Positions 13,801 to 24,839 of a stretch of 64,000 bases of DNA are shown one piece after another. Positions within the stretch are counted from its first letter, which is position 1, and each line of letters opens with the position of its first letter. A program made the position numbers and the translations under genes. The stretch covers positions 25,319,075-25,383,074 of the forward strand of contig OX246746.1 of assembly GCA_945910005.1 (NCBI GenBank). The letters run 5' to 3'. This stretch comes from Isoperla grammatica. Lineage: Eukaryota > Arthropoda > Insecta > Plecoptera > Perlodidae. The notes beneath the pieces were generated by a model that saw nothing but the letters and a program-made list of their open reading frames with translations, was not told the DNA's origin and did no database searches.

Positions 13801-16679
13801 GAACGAGCGACCGTCTCCCAATGAGATACCTCTCCTGGGGAGACCAAATGAAAACTCTTTTGGAAGACCAGGGATATCTCATGGAAATAATCAAGATTCC
13901 AGAAGACCTCACCGACCATCCCAGGGCAATGGAGCGTCGGGACAACGGATTCCCATACCTCATCATCATTTCCCACATAACCCAGGACCTAACCATAATA
14001 ACCTTGGTTCTAACCAGGTCAACATTCACAATTCCCATGGCCAAGGTCAATCCCCTAATCAATTATTCCACAATAGTAACCAAGGCCCCAATCACAATAC
14101 TCATGGCCAAAGTCAACCCCCTAATAAAATATTCCACAATGGTAACCAAGGCTCCAACCACAATTCCCATGGCCAAAGCCAACCGCCTAATAAAATATTC
14201 CACAATGGTAACCAAGGCCCCAATCACAACTCTCACGTACAAAATCAAACTCCAAATAAAGGATTCCACAATAATAATGAAGGTCCGAGCCACAGCTCAC
14301 AAGGATCTAGCCAAACATCGAATCATGTTTCTTATGGATCAAACCAAAAACCCAATTACATACCACACGGACCAACTCAATCATCCCATCATGTTTCCCA
14401 TAATAAAAACCCAGCATCTAATCATGGATCCCATGGAGAAAGTTATCCTCAAAGACCAATCGACTTTATGATCCCTCCTCCTCCACCCTCACAGAAGCAC
14501 TTTACCAAGGAGCCTGTGATCATACCGCTACACTCTGATGGGCTGCAAGAAGACAATGATAGTGAAGACTCGTACGAATCAGAAGAAGGAGAGTTAACTC
14601 AAGCTTCTAACTCGAGACCCCTAAGACCAGGTCAACTTCCTGCGGAGATTGAAAACTCTGCTTCTAGAAGACCGTCGACCAGGCCAAATGGAAATTCTGA
14701 GGTGCCAGAGATCTTCATAAAGAATCCCCAATTGCCTATTTCAAACATCAATGTCCATCAGTTATTCGATAAGCGACCTTCAAAACCAGAAAACAACCCG
14801 TCTTCGATCGAAGTCATGGTCCAACCCCAAGGAAACTTTGGCAGGCCACAAATTTTCGATGAAAGTCACAAGTTACCTTCAAAGGTTTGGCCTAAACTAC
14901 CCCAGTTTGATGGAGGACACGATGCATCTAAGGAGGGCTCATCAATATCTCAAGGCAGACCACAGCACATGAATGTTGAGGACGCTCCACAAAAGCCGTC
15001 AGTGCATTTGAAACGACCAGTTGGTATCTTTGATAAACCAGCTGCTCCATCTGTGTTTGATTTAGAACCTCAAGGAAATACTCCACGGCCATTAGTGACA
15101 CGTCCGACTCCACCCAAACAAAATGCCCCGAATCAAAATTCTGTTGTGGGTCTTTCTCCTCCTCCTAAACCACAAACTTATCTTCAAGGCCCTACCATAA
15201 ACATAGGAGGTCAAAGACGTCCACCTGCAGGAATCTACAAGAACAAGACTCGTCCTGCTTCGCCATACAAATTTGAGATACCCCCTACCACAACGAGTGC
15301 TCCAGCACAAGAGATCTTAACATTGTCAGAAACTAACATTAAACAGAATAAGAAGCCAACGGACGATCGTTACAATTATGGAATTGGCCAACAACCACCA
15401 CCAGTCCAAGTAGATAAGATCAAAGCTACAACAACGCGACCAGCGCAGATCTACAGACCAAAAACGGTTCGACCAATCCTGGCAAGTATCCTTTCTCATG
15501 AGATGAACCTTTCTAAACATCAAGCCTCAACTCAAGCTGTGAAACATAGCAACGCTCGTCCTCAAGTTACATCTGTGGCTCCTGTCCTGCAAACAGTCGT
15601 TGTTGGGAAACCTATTCTCTCCAACCCTCCTGCTACTCCGTCTCTACCTAGAGTACCGGTAAGGCCATCATTGAACTCCCAATGGGACGGAACCATTATC
15701 GGTTCTGAAACTGTATATCTAGACCATGTTAGTCATCCCACACCTATAATAGACATTGTAACAAAACCTGAAACTATTGCCAAAGCCACAATTGGAACCA
15801 CTGCCAAAACAGTGCATGGAAGCCAATTCCCTAGAACAACAAGTACTGCTAATTATAAGACAACTAGGTTACCCGGAATAACCACGACCCAAACTCGGAA
15901 ACGTCCCGAGTCGGTCATAGACACAAAACCACAGCCGGAAGTCGCTTATTCGAAAACTACAAAGCCACCTGCAGAGTTACCGACAAGATATATAACTCAT
16001 ACCAAAACCCTTACCGTCACCACCACAGAAACGACCGTCATCAGCAGCGAAGGTCATCGATCTACACGAACTGTCGTTTTGACCAAGACGCAGACCTCGA
16101 CTATAATCGACACGGTGACTCAGACTCATACGCTGGTCCAGCCAACAAAGGTGGTGGCTACGGTCACAACCACCGTGTCTGCTGCTCATTACCCTGCCGG
16201 GTCACCGTTTGACCCGGCTAACTACCCACAGTTCCCTACCAAAACTAAGCCTACTGACTCACAGGACGAGTCATCAAATGTCGTAGGTACAAAGGAAACC
16301 GACGCAACCGAAGAAGTCAAGAAGACTCCTCCGCAGAGGAAACCCGAGGAGAACGACACATTCTTCGTTGTAGTCAACGACAAGAAACTGAGCTCCGTGA
16401 GCGTGAGCACCTCAAACAAGAACGCGGTCAAGGAAGAAGAGGTGGCAAGTCGTGACGAGATAGATTCCAACGACGAAGTGAACCGCGCCGTGTTGTTGGG
16501 AGGGGTGTTGGTCGCTGCTCCGCCCCCCAGACACGGAGTACCCTCGTCTTCGTCGCCCACTGCCTGCAGACCCGATTGCAGCCCCGCACGCAACGAGCTG
16601 TGCCAGAAGGTTGAAGGCCACATGAGATGCGTCTGCAGACCAGGGTTCGCTCGCATGTTCCCCGACAGACCTTGCAAAC
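10832..16679 (+). CDS. Mucin-like EGF/SEA membrane protein, giant ectodomain exon (about 1,949 codons)
   Basis: A single 5,848-bp exon from a TTCTTCCTAG acceptor (phase 0) to a C|GTAAGT donor (phase 1). The frame is open throughout. In order: about five Tyr/Phe/Thr repeat blocks in the first 300 residues, each with a core like KTYFTTYTYLQT followed by a short acidic/Gly segment and a Val/Ser/Thr stretch; a TATLQDGHKLKV segment; a Ser/Thr-rich linker with NXS/T sites; a long Pro/Asn/Gln/His-rich, low-complexity region with poly-Pro runs and tandem repeats (14037-14300); a Thr-rich TVTTTETTVISS region; an acidic segment; and a six-Cys EGF-like module at the C-terminal end (CRPDCSP to CRPGFARMFPDRPCK). 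I infer a secreted-side, heavily O-glycosylated apical matrix-type protein. Function is unknown. The Tyr/Thr repeats may match an uncharacterised insect family (DUF type), which a Pfam search would settle. Confidence 0.92.
13664..13760 (+). repeat. Short coding repeats, GxNVDxxPGxG type
   Basis: About three in-frame imperfect repeats around residues GINVDIIPGQ, GINVDVSPGH and GLNVEVSGHV in the giant exon. They alternate hydrophobic residues with Gly and Pro, and may form a small beta-solenoid-like or low-complexity spacer. Confidence 0.6.
14037..14300 (+). repeat. 66-bp coding minisatellite (22-residue repeat)
   Basis: About four copies of a 66-bp unit, with starts near 14037, 14103, 14169 and 14235. 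Each encodes a HGQSQPPNKIFHNGNQ-like motif with GPNHNS. Because the unit is a multiple of three, gain or loss of copies keeps the frame, so length polymorphism between alleles is likely. Confidence 0.85.
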
Positions 16680-16857
16680 GTAAGTCTTAGAAATCTCCTA
16701 CAAACAATCAATAATCAAAAAAATATTTGTAGGCTTTGACCTTTTCCAGTATATTTTTATTAATTTTTACTAGCGCTACATAATTATGTTCAGTTTTAAA
16801 GCCAAGTTCTTTTTTTATAATAACTTGCTTTTGTCCGATTGAAATAAGGTATACTCG

Positions 16858-17005
16858 TCGTACAACATCTTCGGTAATGCTTCCGCCACGGGTGGGTGAG
16901 CGGCAGCCAACCAGGGGCTGTGGCTAATTCAAATACCTGCTCAGGTTGGCCGAGACCGTAAACACGTCATTGATTGATGACGAAAGCATTACCGAAGTTG
17001 TTTTA
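16858..17005. mobile_element. Short TIR element (MITE-like), copy 1
   Basis: Perfect 14-bp inverted ends, CTTCGGTAATGCTT at 16869-16882 and its complement at 16984-16997, inside the 421-bp intron between the giant exon and the SEA exon. A second copy lies at 29412-29557. The interior contains CACGGGTGGGTGAG and a near-palindrome CGTCATTGATTGATGACG. It is too short to encode a transposase. Confidence 0.75.
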
Positions 17006-17100
17006 AGAGACCCATATGTTATATTTACTTCAATAAACATCACACAAAATTAATTAATTAATAAATAATGAATGTGTTTAATTAATGTGCTATTACGCAG

Positions 17101-17351
17101 CTACGTACACGTACACGTTACGTCTGGGCTTGGAACGTCGCGGCAAAGAACCTCTGAAGTTCGAGCCTCCACTGGGAGACAGAGCCACTCCCGGCTTCCG
17201 ACACTTGGCGCACGCTACGAGAGAAGGTCTGGATCGGTTAGTCATGCAGTCCGACCTCAGAGACATCTATCACGGGGTGGCAGTCGACAGCTTCCAACCC
17301 GCCGGCAACGTGCCCAATGCTCCGCCTCTACTTGTCAGCTTCTATGTACAG
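17101..17351 (+). CDS. Mucin-like protein, first half of the SEA-like domain
   Basis: The acceptor TATTACGCAG and phase-1 entry join it to the EGF-ending exon (Cys-Lys-Pro-Thr-Tyr). It encodes 84 residues: a TYTYTLRLGLERRG beta-strand-like start, a helix-rich middle (HATREGLDRLV, DLRDIYHGVAVDSF), then LLVSFYVQ at the donor CAG|GTAGTT in phase 0. With the next exon this gives a SEA-type fold (strand, helices, central VxFxV strand, helix). The usual GS-VVV self-cleavage site before the central strand is replaced by Ala-Pro-Pro-Leu-Leu-Val, so autoproteolysis is doubtful. The last 27 bases and the donor are the unit of the tandem repeat that follows. Confidence 0.85.
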
Positions 17352-17890
17352 GTAGTTGTCACTTGTACATCCTTGGTTCAGGAAGCTTGCACTCCTCTAC
17401 TTGTCAGCTTCTATGTACAGGTAGTTGTCACTTGTTGTACATCCTTGGCTCAGGAAGCTTGCACTCCATTACACATAGCCTCTACTTGTCAGCTTCTATG
17501 TACAGGTAGTTGTCACTTGTTGTACATCCTTGGCTCAGGAAGCTTGCACTCCGTTACGCATAGCCTCTACTTGTCAGCTTCTATGTACAGGTAGTTGTCA
17601 CTTGTAGTACATCCTTGGCTCAGGAAGCTTGCACTCCGTTACGCATAGCCTCTACTTGTCAGCTTCTATGTACAGGTAGTTGTCACTTGTAACTTGTACA
17701 TCCTTGGTTCAGGAAGCTTTCACTCTGTTATGCTTTTACTCATAGCCTCTACTTGTCAGCTTCTATGTACAGGTAGGTGTCACTTGTTGTACATCCTTGG
17801 TTCAAGAAGCTTACACTCTGTTACGCATAGCCTCTACTTGTCAGCTTCTATGTACAGGTAGTTGTCACTTGTTGTATCCTCCGTTACGCA
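17325..17890 (+). repeat. Minisatellite duplicating an exon end plus splice donor (7 copies)
   Basis: The string CCTCTACTTGTCAGCTTC continuing to TATGTACAG|GTAG recurs at 17325, 17394, 17479, 17564, 17649, 17746 and 17831, giving spacings of 69, 85, 85, 85, 97 and 85 bp. Copy 1 is the real 3' end of the SEA exon. All seven copies keep a TACAG|GTAG (or GTAGG) donor. Units also share CATCCTTGG and AGGAAGCTT segments. Confidence 0.95.
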
Positions 17891-18723
17891 TAATATTTCA
17901 TTCTGCTCGAAATAATTATTATTCCCAGAGGTAGAGATGCATCCATTCACGAGAGCATTCCAGTCTTTATTACAACCAAATATCTTTATTTGAGATTATT
18001 TAAAAGTTGCTATCTATAGCTATCTTAGCTAAATTCAGAAACAGGGAAAACTATGAAAGACTTTTCCTTTACATAGTTGCAATATTCGAATCAATGTACA
18101 AAGAATATTATGTCGAAAATAACGTATAAAGCTATTCAGTCACTTCAGATATATGTATTACAATTTGAAGGAAGGAAAGATAAATGATAATAAGTACTGC
18201 AGAAAAAATTAATTTTTTATATGAAATATTAGATGAACAATATTGATTGACTCCTTTTATCATTATTGTATATTGTATTATAATATATGATGTAATATAA
18301 TGACATTAACATAATATATAGCAGATACTTGTCAGTCAAATTTAATTGAAATTATAATATGTATATAAGTACATAAAAAATAAATATAAACTACCTAAAT
18401 TAGTGTGGGCATCAAAATTAACTTGATTATACTGTTACTAATAAGAAATAACTAATTACTATCTTTTTATTATGGTACATCCCATGACATCAGTTGTTTT
18501 CTTGTCATTTAATCTAAATTGTATACCTTGTTGCCCTATTTAGAAAAACCTTTATGCAAACTTCTTTTAATATCTCTGTCCATCTTAGTTGCCACATTAC
18601 ATAAACAATAAATAAGAGATGTTAAGAAAGAATTGTCTTACAGTAAAACTATAATTCATACTTTAGTGAAAATAAATGCACAGTATTTCCTCAGTCTTAA
18701 TTGCTTCTTCGTTGTTCTTTCAG
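17891..18723 (+). other. Remainder of the SEA-splitting intron
   Basis: AT-rich intron sequence ending at the GTTGTTCTTTCAG acceptor. I see no further gene or element in it. Confidence 0.7.
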
Positions 18724-18853
18724 TTGTCTGACAATGTTGACGAGACTCGCCTGAAGGAAGTGTTTAAGAAGTCTCTTCGAACCAGCAACATGAGTCTCGG
18801 AGGGACGGACGTTTTCGCTGACAAGGAGTCACTGCAACGCCTCGTGGCAGAAG
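18724..18853 (+). CDS. Mucin-like protein, second half of the SEA-like domain
   Basis: The acceptor TTCTTTCAG enters in phase 0 and the donor AAG|GTGACC leaves in phase 1. It encodes LSDNVDETRLKEVFKKSL, a predicted amphipathic helix, followed by TSNMSLGGTDVFADKESLQRLVAEG. Joined to the previous exon it gives SFYVQLSDN, which matches the central strand-to-helix turn of SEA domains. Confidence 0.85.
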
Positions 18854-19497
18854 GTGACCACTTTGAACCCTTTCCTTTGTTGTTGCATACTATTAACATA
18901 AGCAATATGCAGCCAGAGCTGTTGTCAACTGACTCAGAATAACAAACAAAATGTTATAGACAAAATATCTAATAATTCATAGTGGAACTGCAGATATGTT
19001 TTTAAAAATTTTTCAATTTAAAAAATGTATAAATTTAGGTTAGCAGAAAAAATGTATTACTTGTCAGAAATAACATGAAATACTTTATAAGGAGGTGAAT
19101 TTACAAAATGGATAACTTATCGTGGGAAATATCTTACTGGGCGGGGTTCCACTGGAATAATTTAGATTATGTTGAGTAATTTTATTTTATGCTAGCACAT
19201 ATTAATCGTGCAAAGGAGTAAGGCAGGTTATTTAAGAAATGAATTACCAGTATGGCAATTAATGGCCTGAATAGTATTTAATTTTCTTTGAGGTTGTCAC
19301 TAAGTCTAAGGTACCGGTACATAATCTTTTGAATAGAGAAAAAAAATTATAAAATTACAAAAACAGCTCATTTTTGAACATAAAAATGTTCATATAGAAA
19401 CAACATAATATACAATTTATAATAATATAATATAATATAATAATAAAATAATAATATAATATAAATATCTTAAATTAATTAAATCCCTTGTTTGCAG

Positions 19498-19764
19498 ATT
19501 TCGACGAGTGCACAAGTTCCCAATTCCACGACTGTTCGGAACACTCTCGCTGCTTCAACCTGCGTGGCACGTACACTTGCAGCTGTCAAGAGGGCTTCGC
19601 AGATCTGTCCGAGAACCCTCTGTTCCCTGGGCGCGTCTGTTCGGCCGAGGTCATTGGCTGTGACAAGTGCCATTATCACGGGACGTGCTACACTCGTGAT
19701 GAGCAGCTTGTGTGCCAGTGCTTCCAGTGGTACTCGGGGGAGACATGTCATGTCAACCTCAAAG
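19498..19764 (+). CDS. Mucin-like protein, two EGF-like modules
   Basis: The acceptor TTGTTTGCAG enters in phase 1 so that the split codon gives Asp, and the donor AAAG|GTGCGC leaves in phase 1. The product starts with DFDECTSS, typical of a calcium-binding EGF module. The first module runs through CSEHSRCFNLRGTYTCSC to a Cys about 20 residues later. A second, shorter module has CDKCHYHGTCY and CQCFQWYSGETC. It lies between the SEA domain and the membrane helix. Confidence 0.93.
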
Positions 19765-20359
19765 GTGCGCCCATCATGCTGTCAGGAAGTTACTTTGAAA
19801 ATATTAACATCACTTCAGAAATTAAACCAATTTAAGACTTTAGCATCCTCGTTACTAGTCGGTAATTTCAAAGAGATGTACTACTTAGCGACATTTCTGT
19901 GCATAAAGAATAACAAATTATAATGCAATACTTAACACTCAACATGAAATCATAATGTTGATAATTTTTAAAGAAAATAATAAACTAAGAAATTCTTTTA
20001 ACTTTACTCTTTATGTAGTATTTCACTCATATTCTTATAACAAAACGTAGCATGCTAGATACTATTAGAGCATAATATTAATTGCATGCTTACTCTTTCT
20101 TTTTATAAAAAATACAAGTTTTTTATGAAGCTATTTTATGCTGTTATCTTCAGTAGGCATTGTTTTATAAACAAATTGTTCCTGACAACAAACAACAATA
20201 TATATATATATGACTACAGCCCATCACATGAAAAATTAGATGTTTAAAATCAAGTTAAATCAGATGTAAAGAGTGAAAAAATAACTGCCTAGTTACAGTA
20301 CCAACAGTTTTCATGCTAATGTGTTATAGTTTGTTAATACAACATGAATCTGTTTCCAG

Positions 20360-20595
20360 TACTGCTAATCGCTCTAGTTACGATCGGAACATTGCTTCTG
20401 GGTCTACTGTTGGTGTGCGCCGTATTGACTTGCACCAAACGCAATAGAGCGCGTCAACCTGGAAATGCTGCTCCAGGATTCTTGCGTTATCGTGGACCGT
20501 CTTCTACACTTGACAAGAGAGCCATGATTGCAGACTCGAGTAGCGAGGGAAGCATTGACAACGGCCCAGTCACTTTCCTAGCTCCCACTCATCAG
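20360..20595 (+). CDS. Mucin-like protein, transmembrane exon
   Basis: The acceptor TGTTTCCAG enters in phase 1 and the donor CAG|GTATGT leaves in phase 0. It encodes a strongly hydrophobic stretch of about 25 residues (LLIALVTIGTLLLGLLLVCA and following) closed by the basic stop-transfer TKRNRARQ. The start of the cytoplasmic tail follows, with LRYRGPSSTLDKR and a Ser/acidic cluster. The order EGF, SEA, EGF, EGF, TM makes this a type I single-pass membrane protein. Confidence 0.93.
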
Positions 20596-21023
20596 GTATG
20601 TAATGATGATGTGTAATGAGTACTAGATTGGTGGTAAACCATTCATGGGAATCCTGATAGGTTTCATAATAAAATGATTTTCAGCTAAACACACAGGACA
20701 GTAAGACAAAGTTTAAAGATACAGTGATGTAATTTTTCGTCCCTTTAGCAGGTGAAAAATGTTTCGTACACTTTTACACCATAATTCTCAAAAAGTGTTC
20801 GTTCCATCTTTGTTTAGTCAATATATATTAAAAATATGGTATCTTACAATAGAGGGAGTGGGAATACATTAACTACATGCTACAAACAATGCAATTACTG
20901 CTACAAGTAAAAATGCAAATATAGTACTTGTAATGAAAACTGCATTGAAATGTCAGCCCATACAATATACAGTACAGAACTTGAAAGTTGAAATCGAAAC
21001 TGAATCAAGTCTAACCCTATAGT

Positions 21024-21549
21024 TAGAGATGCAAGTTTTTCGCAATGCGCGATAAAACGAAAAGACAAAACACTCTAGAGTGCTGGTTTCAACATTTCTT
21101 TACGTTATGCGTCACTGAGATTCAGATTCAAATCGCAAAATAACACCATAAAATGCTTAAAACGAATTATGAGTTTATTCGCGATATAACACCATAATTG
21201 CCACTTTCTAGCAAAATAACACCATTATTAATGGTAATTCGTAATTTTGTATTCCCTTCTGTTCAAATCTTCCCAAGAATTACGAGATAAAAAGCGAAAA
21301 TAAGCAGTCCGCATCATCACCACTTACTTCACTGCAGTCTAATCTAATCTTTGATGCCCATCACTATGTATATACATTTAGGGCCATACACATAATAATT
21401 TAGAAAATGCAACCTTTTTTAGTTTTATCAATGATTTTATGTAAAAACATGATTTTCGATTAAAAAAACAATAACACCACAAAACACCATAATTCTCAAT
21501 TTCTCAAACGAAAAGTGAAGAAAAATAAAACCATTTTCTTGCATCTCTA
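21024..21549. mobile_element. hAT-type non-autonomous element 1 (526 bp)
   Basis: The ends TAGAGATGCAAG and CTTGCATCTCTA are inverted. The 8-bp duplication CCTATAGT flanks both sides (21016-21023 and 21550-21557), which is diagnostic of hAT transposition. The interior has several copies of an ATAACACCATAA-like motif and no coding capacity. Confidence 0.92.
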
Positions 21550-22200
21550 CCTATAGTTTGAATACACACTTACGGTTATCAAGATATTTGTGTCAAACAT
21601 TCGTAATACGATATTTCTAATATTATTGTATTTGGCTTGAAAGATTTTCTTCTTGATCAGCAAAAACTATTTGAACCCCCTTTGGTTTCATTGATAGGGG
21701 CAGTTTGAATTGGTTTCTCGGTTTATTGTGGAGTATACAAGTGGGGGATAAGGTTTGATATTTTAAGCAGTTAATGCTAGAATTTCATTACATGATGCGG
21801 TTTTCGGGGCATTATGCCACATACAAATAAAGTGAATACTACACATAGCTGCTGCAATATTACAATATTTACAGTTGGTATATTTTTAAAGTTAGCTTTA
21901 ATAGCTTTTAGGTCATGGTTGAAGAGGCCAACTCTGCACAGGAAAAAAAAAAGCTTTTAGGTTTATTGGGGTTTGCGGTAGTTGCAACGAGTGTTCTTGT
22001 ATATTATTTGTTCATTGTTATTAATTTATTTGTATATTATAATTATAATCATTCTACGTATTCACCTTTTATTGTATTCATGGTATTCCACTTGACAGCA
22101 TCTAATACTCGCCTAGCATGTAGACTATATATACTATATATACTTTTGTAGGCACATGAGTGCCAGATGGCTAACGAGTATCTATAACTATCTGTCTCAG

Positions 22201-22470
22201 GCTGGTAGCGGCATGGGCAGCGCAATGAAGGGACGTAGGGTTGAGAGTGTGGGGTACGGAGAGCAGCGTGATCGCTCCCTCACGGTGATGATCCCGAGGG
22301 CCAAGTATCGCCCCGTACCACCCACCTCACCCCACCTCACCATGTCCACGTTCGGTGTGGACGATCATAAGAGAGCCAGCGGCCAAGAACAGAAGCTGTT
22401 GGGATACCTGGAACACGGGGCACAGCTGGCGTTTCAACCCACGGAGCAACCTCAAAACATGAACTCAAGG
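22201..22470 (+). CDS. Mucin-like protein, cytoplasmic tail exon
   Basis: I chose the acceptor CTGTCTCAG at 22192-22200 because entry there in phase 0 keeps the frame. The nearer TTGTAG at 22146-22151 would run into a stop after eleven codons. The exon ends AGG|GTAACA in phase 0. Ninety residues are encoded, including AGSGMGSAMKGRRVES, a proline-rich PRAKYRPVPPTSP segment and EQKLLGYLEHG. There is no known domain. Pro-rich and Tyr-containing motifs suggest adaptor binding, which is only an inference. Confidence 0.85.
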
Positions 22471-22550
22471 GTAACAGTAACAGTTCATGCTTCTACACTA
22501 CGCATTTGATGGGATTGGCTAAGTCTCATGTTTGAAACTATACAAAAGTT

Positions 22551-22650
22551 TTATTTTTAATTATATCTAGAATGCTACACGTAATCAAAAATCTGAGTCT
22601 CTAGCACACTGTGGTTTCATAAGCCCTACAGACTGAGTGCTAAATTTTTT
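22551..22650. repeat. Single diverged copy of the 6.1-6.6 kb palindrome arm
   Basis: AATTATATCT, AAAATCTGAG, AGCACACTGTGGT and AGCCCTACAGACTGAG occur here in the same order as in the arm at about 6185-6275, with small gaps. It is a dispersed repeat family in the same gene. Confidence 0.7.
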
Positions 22651-22960
22651 AATTTTGTAATTAATAATGTACAATCATCTGTTATCTGTGGACAATCAAT
22701 TCAACATTCTGCATAACAATCTTCTCAGTGCAAGTTTTCATTGGTCTAGCCCTGGGCATCCAACTGTCAGTCTATACCAAAACACCTGACAAACCTATAG
22801 TGTCATCTTTTCATCAGTCTTCCAAGCACCAACATTATAGTTCACTTAGAGTATCAGTTATCTCATCTGATAAGAGATAATGCTTGTACCCAATGGTACG
22901 AATATCCAGCTTTGTAATTTACTCCGGACGTCTTGCTATAATCCATTACAGCGTATTAGT

Positions 22961-23769
22961 TAGGGATGTCAACGATTACGATTAAATCGATTCGATTAGG
23001 TAATCGATTATTTAAAAAAAAATCGATTTTAAATTTTCGCGCTTTTTAAAATTTAGTTCTCAAGATCTGCCGCCTATTCGAGCGCGAGCGCTAGCGCTAG
23101 CATCGCTATTGCTCAGTTTCATTTACAGTAGGCCTAGGCCAAAGATATTAAGATATACCCTGTCGGGGCCTAGGCCTAGACCTAAGAACAGCAACAGCAT
23201 AACTTTGCGTCATAATTTGAGCCGAATTTCCAGTCATATTTTGAATAGCTGTGTCTAGTCGCCTACCCTAGACCCAGCATTCGACGCCTACGATCTATAA
23301 AAATACGATTTGTTATGTTTGTTCACAAATAACAAGAGAAGTAAGGTTAGAAAAGTCGCTACGATTTTTAGTTCACATCACGTAAATTTTAATTACGCTG
23401 CACATGAAAATAATAATATTACGACGCATATTCAGCATACTTAATTACTTATTGGTTAAAAAAAAACGGGGAGTGAATAACTATAGCCCTTCAGGCCTAA
23501 CTAGGACAGAAATTATCGTCGAAATCTTGGACAGAACATAACAAAAACACTCCGTGACCTAAAATATATCGATAGTCGAAAAGAAGTCGAATTGCGAACT
23601 CGTGGCTTGCGCGGGCAATTCAAACTAACCGAAACCAGACCGAAGTTTGGAAGAAACTTGCTACTATACCGACATTTAACAAAACGATTAAAATCGATTA
23701 ATAATCGATTATGGAGGTGAAAGTGAATTCGATAATCGATTATAATAATTTAATCGTTTGACATCCCTA
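22961..23769. mobile_element. hAT-type non-autonomous element 2 (809 bp)
   Basis: It starts TAGGGATGTCAACGATTA and ends TAATCGTTTGACATCCCTA, flanked on both sides by GTATTAGT (22953-22960 and 23770-23777). ATCGATTA-type motifs repeat near both ends. It lies only 41 bp upstream of the exon at 23811, so the 8-bp duplication is part of the sequence leading to that acceptor. There is no transposase frame. Confidence 0.95.
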
Positions 23770-23810
23770 GTATTAGTTCATGTCGGCTAACAACACAATT
23801 TGTGTCGTAG

Positions 23811-24037
23811 GAGAACGTGAATGCAAATCCCCGACGAAAGCAGAGTAATCTAACGAACGATAGCGGTGGCGAGAATGTGGTACGGAAGGCCAGTCCAGTT
23901 CAACAATCGGCCCCGGGAGCGCTGGTGTCTGCCGGGTTCCAAGTATCGGCCACCGTCGGCAGGAAGGAGGACTCGGAAGAGGAGACCCTCGCAACAGTAC
24001 CTAACACGCACTTCCCAGTTACGAGGACAACCGAGAG
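23811..24037 (+). CDS. Mucin-like protein, cytoplasmic tail exon with GC donor
   Basis: The acceptor TGTGTCGTAG enters in phase 0. The frame gives ENVNANPRRKQSN, a Ser/Gly-rich stretch and a cluster of acidic residues (KEDSEEETLAT), then PVTRTTER. No suitable GT donor keeps the frame. The junction AG|GCAAGT, a GC donor with an otherwise perfect consensus, leaves in phase 2 and fits the next exon exactly. Confidence 0.82.
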
Positions 24038-24175
24038 GCAAGTGCATACTATACTACAATATTTGACTGATCTGATAGTAATGCTTTGTTTCTATCAAGA
24101 AAACCGGACATGAATATACAGACATAATGTTTTATATGATATGATCTGATATGATCTTTATTGCTGAGGTTTAAG

Positions 24176-24839
24176 TAGGGATGTGCGAGTACTCGATTTC
24201 TCGAGCTTTTTCGAGTACTTTTTCAAGCTCGAAGTCGAGTCGAGTAAAAGTTTAGGCTCGAATAAGTTCGACTTTGGCCTAACCTATGAAAATGACATCG
24301 CTCACGCCGATTTCTATCCAGTTTTAAATTAATCCTACCTGACTTTGTGATGTATCTTAACCTAGGTCTAGCGTCAATAAATAAAGAAGTAGTAATAATA
24401 ATAATAGCAATAATAGGCCTAATGTCGGGCCAGTGTAGGCCTATACAAGTACCTAGTAATGAGCCTATTTTCATCTTTTCGTCGCCAAAGTCTAGGCCTA
24501 GTACTCTTGAGCATCACAAGTAGTGCTTGGAACTTTTATTTCACTGCACTGTGCACAGACAGCACAGCACATTATTAAATTCGTGTTTAATTAACGTCAG
24601 TCTTGAATGTTCAGTTGCACTTATCGCCATATTCCGCAAGATATAATATGCATCAATCTAGCTACTATGTAAATACACTGATTATCTATTTCTGTGCGTT
24701 ATTATGTGATTGATTTCCTTTTTTTAACTAAAAATGCAAAAGTAAATAAAAGCTCGAGCTCGACTCGATACTCGAGTATCTAGAAGACTACTCGACTCAA
24801 CTCGACTCGACTTGTAAAAGTGCTACTCGCACACCTCTA
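24176..24839. mobile_element. hAT-type non-autonomous element 3 (664 bp)
   Basis: It starts TAGGGATGTGCGAGTA and ends TACTCGCACACCTCTA, with the 8-bp duplication GGTTTAAG at 24168-24175 and 24840-24847. Subterminal CTCGAGT/ACTCGAC motifs repeat many times near each end, as is usual for transposase-binding regions of hAT elements. It is non-coding and sits in the GC-AG intron. Confidence 0.95.

Noticed and set aside
13586..14062. Antisense and shifted frames inside the giant exon (also 12256-12543, 13821-14471, 16222-16677)
   Set aside because: Shadow frames of the coding exon, and the + frame carries all recognisable modules.
17325..17890. CRISPR-like array
   Set aside because: Units are full-length tandem copies of an exon-intron junction with no unique spacers, in an animal gene.
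22146..22200. Acceptor TTGTAG at 22151 as the exon start
   Set aside because: Phase-0 entry there meets a stop after eleven codons. The CTGTCTCAG at 22200 keeps the frame.
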